From Isoetes taiwanensis (lineage: Eukaryota; Streptophyta; Lycopodiopsida; Isoetales; Isoetaceae): DNA of 64,000 nucleotides. The notes beneath the pieces were generated by a model. The model was given only the letters and a program-made list of their open reading frames with translations, did not search any database and had not been told where the DNA came from. Within the stretch, counting starts at the first letter, position 1, and each line of letters begins with the position of its first letter. Location: positions 2,542,001 to 2,606,000 of the forward strand of contig JAJEKV010000035.1 of assembly GCA_021234155.1 (NCBI GenBank), given 5' to 3'. A program made the translations under genes and the position numbers. This document shows positions 28,340-39,186 of this stretch, in pieces.

Positions 28340-31300
28340 TGTCGGGATTAAACTTAAAATTTAATATAAAAAAGGGTTGACGACATTATTGTTGTATTCT
28401 TCATGCAATGGTTTCCTTGGTTTTCAGCTCAATCATGCCATTTTTAGATTGCATAAACGTTGCATTAGGAAGAAGTCATAGAATCGTAATAGATCTATCA
28501 CATAATTGCAAATTAGAGCATTACAATGCATGAAAACAACCGACAATTATTAATTGCAAAAATCTGCGCAATGGACAAGTTGAGGTTCTATGAGGTTTTA
28601 TTTATCATCATTGATGTTAATTAGAGTTCCATTTCATATTGTTTTGTAGTGTGGACGGTATAATACCTCGTTATGTTGTATTTTTGTATTGCGGATAGTA
28701 CTGTAGTTGATTATGTTGTAGAGGCTTTTTCATTGTTGAGCTTCGTGGACCTATTGATTTAGCATATGCAATCTCTCTCAGATATAATTTTAATATGTTG
28801 GGGTGCACATTGACCTAGATCGAAGAAAACATTTGTATGATATAAATATAAGATGAATTTTTACGTCCACGGGATCCCAACGGAATGCCTATTGGAAGCA
28901 AAAAGTAATTCATAAACAATGTGTTCAATTTATTTGCCAATATAGTAGTCATCCTTGGGAACAACATCAAGTTAGATGGCTTGGCACATATAATGAATTA
29001 GTTAAGCTTCCTACTAAAGGCATAAAAGACCTTATGCAACAAGGGACCTTAGGACATGAAAGGTCACAAACTTCATTTTCAAGGAATACATGTTTTCTAG
29101 TGTCGGAAAGCCGTTTCCGTGGATATCTTTTAAAAATATTGAAAAAAACGTAAATGGAAGTCTTCAAAAAGATTTTGCCACCTTGGCCTGGTTGATTTAG
29201 ATTAATATCAACAGTATAGTCAAGTGAGAGCTATGTGTATAGCAATCCTTTGCATATATTATATAGTCTCTAAAATTATATATTCCTATACGATGTCTTT
29301 TCTATATTGCTGTGAAGATAAATGCTAAAGTATTAGGCACTCAAATCCTTTGGGGATCAGTTCTATTACCCTAGCTATATGAGTATACTTGCATTGGCCA
29401 AGATTATTACAATGGGGAATATAAGTTTTGCCTTTCTTGCTCTGCGTATATTGGAAAAAAGGAACCATCAAGCTATGTTTCTAGCTTTTTTCTTGTAATA
29501 GAATGCTTACTACCTTTCTTGCCTATTACAATATCATTGATGCATGGTACGACTGGCATTGTTGCAAAAATATCTAAGTATAATCAACTGGTGCCAATGT
29601 TGTCAGCACAGACATCTTTGTAAACTTTGATGATGAGAAGGAGCCAAATTTTCAATGTAGAAGGTATGTTATCTGTTAGGATGTTCAAAGTTACAATGCC
29701 TAGTAGATGTATTTACTGTCTAGCAAATGTGTTAAATTTGAGTCAAATCATTAGAACCCTTTTCTTTAAAGGGAAACCACATTTGCATGTTAATCGTTGG
29801 AATCAGCAAGTTTAGACAAATTAACAATGTCAAGTTTGTTTATCTTTTATAAGATGTAGAGAAGTAGACCGATCTGTTCTTGTCATACCAATAGCAGATT
29901 GTGGATTCTGCATTTGCACTGCTATGTTTTCCAATTTATTTTTTATCTGTTGATGTATCGAGTTGCATACTATTTTATACCACGGTATCAAGAAAACCAA
30001 AGAATTTTAGCAATTTTGTATATGTAATAGTACAGAAATTACTTAATTTGATGGTTCTTTAGCAGATTACTTTGTCGTAGCAAATTTTGCACTCAGTTGT
30101 TAACGTTATCTTATACCTTATGATTGAACACCAAGCCAGCATCTTTATCTTTGATCCTCAGCAACGGTCCAGAACAAAAATGACTGAAACCTTTTCACAC
30201 TTGGGACATTAACTATAGTGCTCACAAATCAGTGGTTCGAGTACCTGGCATTGATGAGAATTTAAAAGTGGTAATTTTAGCTTCATGGCTGGTAAACCTT
30301 TGCAGTTTTGTTATTCTATCCACCATTGCCATATGGCCGTGCCTGGATAAACAGTTAAAGGATTTGGCTTGTCCAATCGTTCCTTCTCTGCCTTCAAATT
30401 AAGTTTCTCATCGTGATGTCTGTTCTTCTCAGTCTGCACCAAGGCACAACATGGATAATAAACAAATAGTGCAGTTATAATAGTACTGTTAAGCTAATGA
30501 TAAAATGGTACCTTGAATTCTTTTATGGAATCTCAGAAACTATTTGTTCGACTCTTTTAACTACTGAGGTTCTGCATGAAGTTGTGTCAGTACACGAACT
30601 GCATTACTCAATGTTGCGGCTTTCTCTGCTTTTGGTGGTCGTCTGCAGCAGATAAATAGTATGAGAATAGTCTTTTTATACAACTTGCTTGTATTTAACC
30701 TATCCCTATACATTTTTCACATAGTTTCCAATCCCACTGCAAGATTCATCTCTAGATCTGTCCTGGATCCAATAGTGTTGTAAGTTTTCTGCCCAGTCAT
30801 AGAATAATAATGTGGTTTCAATTACTATGGCAGTAAGTTTAAGTTAGCAGACTCCCATTTCCAGAAATTATTGAAAATTTTCTAAAAGGCCTTGTTGTTT
30901 GCCATGGGTTAGCTGAAAGAACTTGCTATCTATTATGGATTGGCTCAAACATTTGGCGCACTGCCCAGATATCTATTGAAAGACTTAAGGGTTAGACACA
31001 AGAAACTCTAGAAATTTGGAGTACAATTTCTAATTAGAGGCAGTGTTAAACTTGGATAGTACAAAACTATAGATGTAAGGGCTTTAGTAGGATATTAAAG
31101 TCCTCATCACAAATTGACGCATATCCTCATGGCAATAAATATCCTCATGCATATCCTGCTCCTTATTACGTCTAGCTCGAGGAAATATATGGCATCATAA
31201 ACTCCTACCTGCTACCATAGCCAGTAAGAATTCTTACTCAGTCTGCATACTGTGCACTTTGAGTTGGTGCTCGCAAACCTAACACTTTTTTTCCATTGTT

Positions 31301-31993
31301 GTGATAGATGTTGTAGAGCATGCACAGCCATTCAAAGGGCTAGAGGACCAAAAGAAGTTTCCTGCCAAAAGTATTAAATCATAAGTGTGCATAGCAAGTA
31401 AACATGGACATGCAAATGCTAGTGCTCACAAAGTTACTAACACCCGTACTTTAGTTATTCTTACCAAAAAAGGGAGACAAATCCAATATGCACAACCAAA
31501 TGTGTCCTATCCTTCATATATTTCTTCCTCAAACGTAAAAGAATCTTTTCAAATCCTTTAGCAAGGCGCATATAGCAACCATTGGCATGGTGCATTTACG
31601 TAGTTGGTCACTGTTAATACGTCTTTCATGAGGTTTTGAAAAAAAAGGTCCCCATCAACTGCTTAAGAAAACATAGTTAGAAAGAACATCCTATCCAAAG
31701 AAAGCTCAAGACCAAATACATAAAGAACAAAATGTAAAAGTATGGAATTCTAAAACGGGTAAGAAGCTTTTGGAATATCATTAAGGTCAGAGGCATTACA
31801 CTTAACCCCCAATGAATGCTCAGACCAATGCTTCTCTCATGGCCACCTGATTTACTATGTGGTTGTTAGAAAGTTCAATTAAATCAATGGCACAACCAAC
31901 GGTTCCAACAACCTGCACATAACCAACGATTTATGCTTTTATGTGGCTGCCTCGAATCAATAAAAGGTAAGCTAACAAACAGGCTTCAGGTAT
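28340..31993. other. Gene-free AT-rich region
   Basis: About 3.7 kb with frequent stops in all frames and no recognisable domain, RNA gene or tandem repeat. The longest frame (66 codons, 28967-29167 minus) has no motif. Possible body of the Helitron-like element or old decayed repeats. Confidence 0.5.
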
Positions 31994-32001
31994 ATCTTAT
32001 T

Positions 32002-32663
32002 CAGGGATAGGTTCAATACGTTGTACGTTTTATACGGAATACGTATGAATTGTATGATACGGCACATATTTGCCGTATAAAACGTAAAAAATACGGCAAA
32101 AAAAAATTCCGGCGTCGGAAGATTTTCGCGTACGCGAAACCTTCTAATTCGCGTACGCGAAAGTTTTTTCAGCGTCTGAAAATAGTAAAAAAACGTCTGA
32201 CGAAAAAAAAAAAAAAAATGCGGGGGTTCGCGTACGCGAAACCTTCTATTTTAACGTCTGAAAAAAAATTTCACAGCGTCTGTGAAAGCAAAAGGTTTCA
32301 GCGTCTTAAAATTTAATTTCAAAAAAAAAATTTTTTTTTTTTTTACTAATTTGAAATTCAAATTTCGCGTCTGTGAAATCGATATAAACGGCGTCTTGTG
32401 AAACTTTTTCGCAGACGGCTAAACGAAAAAAGGTTTAAGATATGCTGCTCGAAAAAAAAAAAAAAAATTTTTTTTTTTTCAGCGTCTGTGTTTGGTTGGC
32501 GTCGCGAAAAAGTTTAAAAGCTTTCACGAAGCTTCGCGTCGTCAAAATTTTTTTCCGGCGGGCGAGGTTTTTTTATCGTTAAATCGTATTTTATTAAAAA
32601 ATTCGTATTTTTTGACTTTATACGTCAGGAATTTTGATTTTGTACGTATAGAACCTATCCCTG
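32002..32663. mobile_element. Non-autonomous hAT element (MITE-like, 662 bp)
   Basis: The ends are perfect 13-bp inverted repeats CAGGGATAGGTTC...GAACCTATCCCTG, extending to 20 bp with one mismatch (to ATACGT). They are flanked by an exact 8-bp duplication, ATCTTATT, at 31994-32001 and 32664-32671. An 8-bp target duplication with CAGGG-type ends is diagnostic of hAT elements. The interior has many ACGTCTG/GCGTCTG words, poly-A/T tracts and three copies of the palindrome TTCGCGTACGCGAA. There is no transposase. The ORFs in it are composition artefacts. Confidence 0.92.
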
Positions 32664-32671
32664 ATCTTATT

Positions 32672-34465
32672 CATAAAAGGAAGTTGAACAGGAAAATGTC
32701 CACATACCGCGGTAGAGACATGGGTGTCACCAAATCTAGGGCCTTGCACGGCAAACCCAAAATCGGCGACTTTGGACTAAAATTGTTGTCGAAAGAATAT
32801 TAGATGACTTGCGATCTCTCGTATATAATGCATATACCAATGGTGACAAACTCATTTACTAAGCAAAGGTTATGCAAGCATCCATGTACACCAAATTCTA
32901 CCATACTAAATATGTTGAGAAGAATGGTTTCACTTGAAAGCATATTTAACTCTAGACTCATAAGCAATTCCAAGGCATTATACAATTCTGAACCAATTTG
33001 TCATCCATCGGCCTTTGGATCTTGATTTTATTCCTCAGAAACGAAAGTATCTAACAATACGAGGCATCTACAAGAACAACAAAAATCTACCAAGAGGCAG
33101 AATTCCTTGTATTCATTTTGCATCTATTTGCTTGAAGACGGCAAGTGAAGCAATGTCATATTATGTCCATTCTGGTTAGCCAAATAGATGCATAATGAGT
33201 AAACAGCAAAAGCTTCCAGTGCCACTAAAAACTTAAATTGCTAAGTTGAGAGGACAACAATGGAGGAGTATCAAGGTAAAACTAAGCTACATGAGGGTTC
33301 AACAAATGCAGGGCCAGCCAGCCAAATGCTTCAAATGCCAGCCAGCCAAATGCTTCAAATGCCAGCAATGGAATTTTAGATAATATGTACATAGAGGCCT
33401 TAAAGCGAGCAATAAATGGGCAGTTTGGAAGCAGCCAGGTGCTAAGCATCTAGCATTATGGGAATGAGAGCTGTAAATGAGTTCAAAGCGAAGCGAGCGG
33501 GGAAGAAGAAATGCAAGGAAACTTACCAGGATAGTGACGATAATCGATGAACTGGTAGCAAGCATTAAGAATAGTAAAAAGGATTTCCCTATCGTGCTTC
33601 ATACCATGGACCATAACCATGAAATTGTATTTCTGCAGACTGGGAGAAGAATGGGAGAAGAATGAGTGCCATGTTCCGTTTCAAAGTTTCTGCTGCTCCT
33701 TTTGCAGTGCACATAGAGTAGCCCAAGATCTCAAATGCATCTTCATAGTGATATTAAAAGAATTTCCACGTGAATAATGCTATCATCGTGGCAATCCACA
33801 GGGCTAACAGCCAAAACCTTCTGCCAATGCTCCAACAGATAAATCTTGCAGCCTATGGAATTTTGGCATCCAACTATGTGGATATTGCCTAAATGTTTTG
33901 CCCTGCCGCTTTCGGATGAGGGATTAAGGTGCAAAAAACCATGCACAAACTCTACATTGCAAGTCGGCAAAACTTACCTTGGCAACTTGAAAACTGGAGC
34001 CCAAATATGGAAGCGTTCTGCAAAATGCTGTTATTCGAGGTTGGTGCCGGAAAAATACTGTAGCGTGCATCCTAGGGATGCGGATTAGGCATACAAACGA
34101 TATTGTTCTCTCCCCTTTGTGGCATAAAACTGTCCAAACTTTTGCAATCTGTGAAACCTGTTCGAAAATATAACCTTGGCCATTCAAAAGGCACGCCTCA
34201 ATCCGACTACAAGAACATAGAATCAGAAAGAAAAAAACAGAGCGATGGATGGCCAGGCAGTACCGCATCCATAAGAAAACAAAAATATCATGCCATAGAA
34301 CGGATTACGCCGTTTCACTATTTTCGAAGCAGAAGAAACAAAACCGAAAAATCTAAGGATAAAAAAAAAGGTAACAAAATGAACGGCCAAAAATGCGCAC
34401 AGACTATCACAAAACGCCTTTATTATTATCTGATATATATATGTTCTTATGTTTGTCCTCCTAAA
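32672..34465. other. Gene-free region
   Basis: Moderately AT-rich, with no supported gene. A 33-nt direct duplication (GCCAGCCAGCCAAATGCTTCAAAT type) is present at 33310-33365. ORFs up to 124 codons show no motif or codon pattern. Confidence 0.45.
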
Positions 34466-34469
34466 TCTG

Positions 34470-34800
34470 ACCGTTGATCCGAGATCCTACGGCTCACGTG
34501 GCTTTGGGACGTATCCTACGGCCCAGATGGCTTGGGAGTTTGTGTATAGACTATATGTAAGCGATCCTACGGTCCAGGTTGATTTGATCCTGATCGTCGA
34601 TTCGAGATCCTACGGCCCACATTACTTTGGGACACATCCTATGGTGCACATGGCTTTGGGAATTATATGTAATCGATCCTATGTCCAAGTTGTTCTTGAT
34701 CTTGATCGTCGATCTAGGATCCTACGGCTCATGTTGCTTTAGATTTTTGCCACATGGCACGATCTCGGCCCTTGATCGGGCCTAAGATCCTACGGCCCAC
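34470..34800. repeat. Repeats with GATCCTACGGCCCACRT units
   Basis: Two imperfect copies of a ~120-bp block lie at about 34470-34590 and 34596-34725. Each holds the words GATCCTACGGYYCAC, TTTGGGACRYATCCTA and TTGATCNTGATCGTCGAT. A further partial copy leads into the SINE-like head. The unit is satellite-like and has no coding capacity. Confidence 0.65.
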
Positions 34801-34844
34801 GTTGAATGCTCATCCTTTAAGGAAAGGCTTTTAAAATTTTTATG

Positions 34845-34912
34845 TTGTGTGGGGGATTTGAACCCTGGTTATTGACCCCCCAGCCCCCCATTCTAACCAC
34901 TAGACCAAGCAT
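34845..34912 (-). mobile_element. tRNA-like SINE head with A and B boxes
   Basis: On the minus strand, TGGTCTAGTGG (A box, 34897-34907) and GGTTCAAATCC (B box, 34854-34864) fit the internal RNA polymerase III promoter consensus, 33 nt apart. The sequence cannot fold as a complete tRNA: the anticodon arm is a G-run, GGGGGGCTGGGGGG. A tRNA-derived SINE is therefore likelier than a tRNA gene. The body would run toward lower coordinates through the GATCCTACGGCC repeats. Confidence 0.55.
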
Positions 34913-34979
34913 TAATTCTATGAATAATTTATGTTTCAAATGTACTTAAGGGTAACAATCCAGTTAAGATAAAATGGAG

Positions 34980-35725
34980 TATAACATTCTAACTAGTTCA
35001 AAAGAGTTCTAGAATGTTCTGGAAGGCTCTAGAAAGTTCTAGAATCTTCTAGAAAGTTCCAAAATATTCTAGAAAATTCTAGAACATAATCTGGAGGGAA
35101 TCTATGAAAATTCTTCCAGAAAGTTTCAAATTGTTCTAATAGGTTCTAGAATGTTCGAGAATGTAGGAATCCATGGGAAGGTAAGAGAATCTAGGGAAAT
35201 ACTTCCAGAAAGTTCTAGGATATTTTAAAAGTCTCAGAATGTTCCAGAAAGTCTTAGAATGTTCCAGAAAGCCTTAGAATGTTCTAAAAAGTTCTAGAAT
35301 GTAAAGGAATCCAGAAGAATCTAACAGAATCTAAGAAAATCTCATAAAATGTGAGAGAATCTAGGAAAATATTTACAAGCCTAAGGGAATCTCTTAAAAT
35401 CTAGGGGATCTAAGGGAATCTTCATAAAATCTAAGGCAATCTAGGAAAATGTTGATGAAATCTTAGAGTATCTAAAGGAATCTTTATAGAATCTCTTTGA
35501 ATCTCATATAATGTAAGGGAACCTAAGGCAATCTCATAAAATCTAAAGGGATCTAAGGGAATCTAAGGGGATCGTCATAGAATCTTGGAGAATCTACGGA
35601 AATCTAATGGAATCTAGAGGGAATCTTATAAAATTTAGAGGAATCTCCACGAAACCTCCAAGAGAACCTTGGTAGAATCTTAGAGAATCTATGAATTTAG
35701 AGTATTCTCAAGACATTCTTTTAGA
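34980..35725. repeat. Degenerate TTCTAGAA / AATCTARGG satellite
   Basis: The first half (34980-35300) is built from GTTCTAGAATGTTCYAGAA-type units about 10-20 bp long. The second half (35300-35700) is built from GGAATCTAAGG/AAATCTARGG units. TTCTAGAA matches an inverted nGAAn pair, the core of heat-shock elements. No coding potential. Confidence 0.75.
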
Positions 35726-36170
35726 ATGTAGGGCACGACAAGAACTTGCAGCATAGGAACATGCTAAAACTCGAACATGCACCGTAGGACGCATTAAATT
35801 TCTTGTATATATATATAGATATAGATATAGATAGATAAGCTCATTTCTATTTCACATTCCCATCCCATTTTTTAGCCTTTGCTTTTGAAAAACAAACCCT
35901 ATTATGGAACATTAAGATCCTAGGTGGATAACTTAAGTATCATTCTAGATGCCATAAGGATGCCCTATGCCACGTGGCAAGGCCAGATATGCTCCCAAAT
36001 TTTTGGAAGGCATCCTCAAAGATCTCTAGAAGATTCTCAAAACTCAAAGGTTTGATTTTCCCATTTAAACCATTGAAAGTTGATTTTTTAAAAGGCCAGA
36101 ATCTCGAAATATCCTCGAAAGATGCTCGCGAGATTCCCTCCATGAACCCTAAACGGCCACTTAGGGTAAG
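35726..36170. other. Unassigned sequence before the solo LTR
   Basis: Contains a (GATATA)n/(TA)n tract at 35808-35838 and GATTCTCAAAACTCAAAGG-like unique sequence. No gene, RNA or repeat boundary could be supported. Confidence 0.4.
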
Positions 36171-36175
36171 GTGGT

Positions 36176-36515
36176 TGTTGGGGTGGTCAGCACTCACCAC
36201 ACTCGTCACACTCACCACTCACCACACTCACCACTATTCAGGGTGGTATAGGAGACCGTATATTGTATATGGAGTGATATACGCACATGCACGCGTGCAG
36301 GATATTTGCACGTATGCATTATGGTGTGCAGGAGGCATGATCATCATTGTGTTATCTGAACAGAGGGAAGAACAGGGAGACGGTGTATTGAGAGAGAATA
36401 TTTTTGCTCGATCTAGCTATGGAGATGATGTTCTGCATTGCCTAGATTTGGTAAATTGAAGCTTAAAGTATTGGTTTTCCATCATTCTTGCTAGGTTAGA
36501 GTTCAAGCTCTAACA
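36176..36515 (+). repeat. Solo LTR (same family as 1020-1369) with 5-bp target duplication
   Basis: The segment begins TGTTGGGGTGGTCA and ends GCTCTAACA. It is colinear with the reverse complement of 1020-1369, including the CACCAC minisatellite, ATATACGCRCATGCACGCGTGC and the GACGGTGTATTGAGAGAG block. It is flanked on both sides by GTGGT (36171-36175 and 36516-36520). No gag follows, so this is a solo LTR left by recombination between two LTRs. Confidence 0.9.
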
Positions 36516-36520
36516 GTGGT

Positions 36521-37110
36521 GGGGCGTCGGAGTTTGAGATTTCCTCGACAACACCTTCAAGTTCCTCCTCCTCTTCTCCGCCTTCCTCTTGCACCTCCTC
36601 GTCCTCCTCCTCCTCCTCCTCCTCGCCAGTTGACTCCTAACGAGGTTCTTAGATGTGCACCGTCCCCCTAGGTCTGTCTTGGTCCTTCTTAGATCGCTTC
36701 TCCCTTCTTCTGGCCTTCTTCTCTCACTCCCTCTTCTTTCTCGCGGCCCTAACCTCTGGCCACTTCGCCACCTTCTCCTTCCACTTCTTTTTGCTGGTAT
36801 CGATCTCTTCTTGTAAACGCTTCTCCTCCTCCTGCTGCCCGCTGAGCTGCTCCTCCTCGTCCTGCTAGATGACATGGTCTCCTGACTCGCCCGTTGGCTG
36901 CAAGTTCTCCGACGAGCTGCTAGATGCCTGCTCATGAGAGGTATGGAATGTCTCATCCGTGGAGCTGGACGATTCATGGGGCTCCTCGTCCCCTCTCCCA
37001 GGCCTAAGGTGCTCCGGGATCTTCTTGTCACTTCCCACCGCTATATCCACCATACTAGGCCTCTGTCCGGGGCTCCTATATTTCTGGGCAGTGCATTTGG
37101 TGCCAGCCAT
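36521..37110 (-). pseudogene. 5' fragment of element C-type gene, histone-H3-like N-terminus
   Basis: The ATG at 37110 opens a frame starting MAGTKCTAQKYRSPGQRPSM, then an acidic Ser-rich segment (ESSSSTDETFHTSHEQASSSSS). A TAG at 36865 follows, then a long Glu/Lys/Arg-rich coiled-coil-like region with another stop (TGA near 36745). The first 200 bp and the upstream leader (AAGATATGGC, GATTAGCTTAAGC) are homologous to 40530-40760. The start resembles the histone H3 tail (ARTKQTARK). The solo LTR inserted at its 3' edge. Function unknown. It may be a chromatin-interacting domain of the element's protein. Confidence 0.5.
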
Positions 37111-37315
37111 ATCTTACGGTCAAGAAAATGGATTAGCTTAAGCTAGAGATCAAGAGAGAGAGATTTAGGGTGTGTTAGAGAGAGTGGGACCCTATAATGA
37201 TATTTAAAGAGGAAAAGATGCTCTCTAGGCTAGGAATATTCCCTCACCATTAACTATTAATTAGCCCCCCTTATTAAATACCTCTATTATTTATGATGAT
37301 TCCTTTCTTATAATA

Positions 37316-37456
<141 letters not shown>

Positions 37457-37796
37457 TTTTAAATTCGAATTTTTTCTAATGGTTTGGGGTGTCAACTATG
37501 AATTTGCGCCATTTTTTACCCGGGTCTCGGATTGGAATGATTCTTCAACCCATTTTGGGTGAAATTTGATGCTCATGCATAATTTCCACTCCAATTTTAC
37601 TAGAATGTTGATTTGACTCATTCTTTTTCCCTGCATCTATAATTTAGTCTAACTTTATGACCCCACTACTTACGAGAAAAAAATTTCCCCCCATTCGAGG
37701 TTCAATGTTGGAATTTTCTGTTCCATGCTCTACTAGGCCAGTTTAACTGCTTAGTCAGGGAGATGGTCAGTGCTATCTCTTGATCAACCAAGAACA

Positions 37797-37811
37797 TTGC
37801 TCTAATACCAT
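37797..37811 (-). other. Primer-binding site (initiator Met tRNA type)
   Basis: On the minus strand, TGGTATTAGAGC follows the LTR end (CATTACA) with one base between. This differs by one base from TGGTATCAGAGC, the standard tRNA-iMet primer-binding site of plant LTR elements. No gag follows. The element body is missing beyond about 37690. Confidence 0.8.
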
Positions 37812-38852
37812 TGTAATGTTCCCCACCAAATATACGATGCCCGGTCGTACATCTCGCCGGAAATTCCCCATCCAGCTCTTCGGCCGCATGGGCCCTCCGT
37901 CTATTTAGCACCCAAGGTATCCCTAGTGCGGGAAGGGGACACGGTGTCTTGCGCACCCTTCCCCTATGGGCTCCTATAACAAGGAAAGCATAATATAATG
38001 TTAGCACTAACAATAACAATACATCCAACTACCTCAAAGGGTATCACAACCATACATCTATTGGTACATCAAAGATATCAACATACCATAAAACATGAGA
38101 GTTCCTACTCATGCTCGGACTCGTAAGGGAAGTAGATTGACGGCTTGGCCTCAAGATAGAGCAGACCGAGATATAACAATGGTGGGGCAGGATTGACCAC
38201 TCCATCTGCCCTCCTATGCATACTTTGCAGACGAGCTAAATCAAGCTCTGGCGTGACTATAACCTGCCAGAGATGTAATCCTATGGTATCACCCATTGGA
38301 ACTACTCCGGGTTGCATCACCCCGGTCCGATGAGGTAGGAAGGGTTGCATCTCCCCTTTCCGAGATCTAGTGGCTCCATGTGCGGCTAGAGGATCGTGGC
38401 GACACACAATCCGTCTCCGACTAAATTCCTCAAAACAAGAGCCAGGCCGACACCTACAACTCTTGAAAGGCAGGGCAACACCATTTCCCCCAGGAGGTGT
38501 CGGACCCAGCTACGCAATAAACGGTGATCGAAACGGAGTTCCTTGCGAAGAACAGGTCTCAAAGCAGGTGGAGCCGAAAAGTGGCTTAGAGTTAGGGTTA
38601 GGGTACTTATAGGTTAGGGTTCCATGTCATTGCGACGTGCCTCCAATGGGATCTCTCCGTGTGGTGGATGCCCAATGGACTAAGGCCATGTGGAAATGGC
38701 CCTAAGCCTAAGGTTGGCTAAGTCATGTAAATGACTTAGCCATGCTCCCTTTACCACCTTCAATGGTGTACAAGGCTACTCAAGTGGCCTTGTACAGTGG
38801 TGCGGCCCAGAAATATATGTATTTATGGCGTATATTTCTGGAGAACGTCACA
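37812..38852 (-). repeat. LTR of a second LTR-retrotransposon family (1041 bp)
   Basis: On the minus strand it starts TGTGACGTTCTCCAG and ends GGGGAACATTACA. These are near-complementary ends (TGTRAYGTTCYCC), and a tRNA-iMet primer site follows directly. Within it are TTAGGGTTAGGG-like words (38590-38625) and a CTAAGTCATGTAAATGACTTAG palindrome (38717-38740). ORFs inside show no domain. Only this LTR remains. The body and second LTR are not in the window. Confidence 0.75.
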
Positions 38853-38859
38853 AGGAATA

Positions 38860-39186
38860 ACTTATTTGCAAGAATTGGCCTGAGAAAGAGCACAATTTCA
38901 TTAAAATGAGAAATTTCGTGATTCCAATTAGGGACGAAATTGTTTTTTAGTCATTTTTATGACCAATTTTTAAGCTATTATGGCGCCATTATGTGTATTC
39001 CTGCATGTGAAGTGCCATTATCTGGCGCCATTAGAAACATGACAATGCAAAAAATACAGCTAAGAACAAGATTAATTTTATAACAAGCAAGATTTGCTTG
39101 TCCATAGACAATTAGAGACACGATCAATATACGTTTGATAAATTTATATACAAAAATATTATTTTTACATTTGAGGTACACATAAT
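38860..39186. other. Left edge of element C
   Basis: Positions 38893-38930 (ATTTCATTAAAATGAG, AAATTTCGTGATTCCAATT) match 2550-2585 at the left of element A. A degenerate palindrome family member (TATGGCGCCATTATG, TATCTGGCGCCATTA) follows at 38979-39030, in the place where array 1 sits in element A. Confidence 0.6.

Noticed and set aside
32050-32316. 88-codon Lys/Arg-rich plus frame
   Set aside because: Lies wholly inside the hAT MITE and reflects its A-tracts and CGCGTACGCG repeats.
34845-34912. Functional tRNA gene on the minus strand
   Set aside because: A and B boxes fit, but the anticodon arm region is G-rich and cannot form a proper cloverleaf. Called a SINE head instead.
36510-37031. 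173-codon Arg/Ser-rich frame on the minus strand
   Set aside because: It is a shifted reading of the Glu/Lys-rich coiled-coil frame that starts at 37110. Arg richness comes from GAR-repeat composition.
38589-38625. TTAGGGTTAGGG as an interstitial telomere
   Set aside because: Only two to three units, inside an LTR, and the plant telomere unit is usually TTTAGGG. Chance or LTR-internal simple repeat is more likely.
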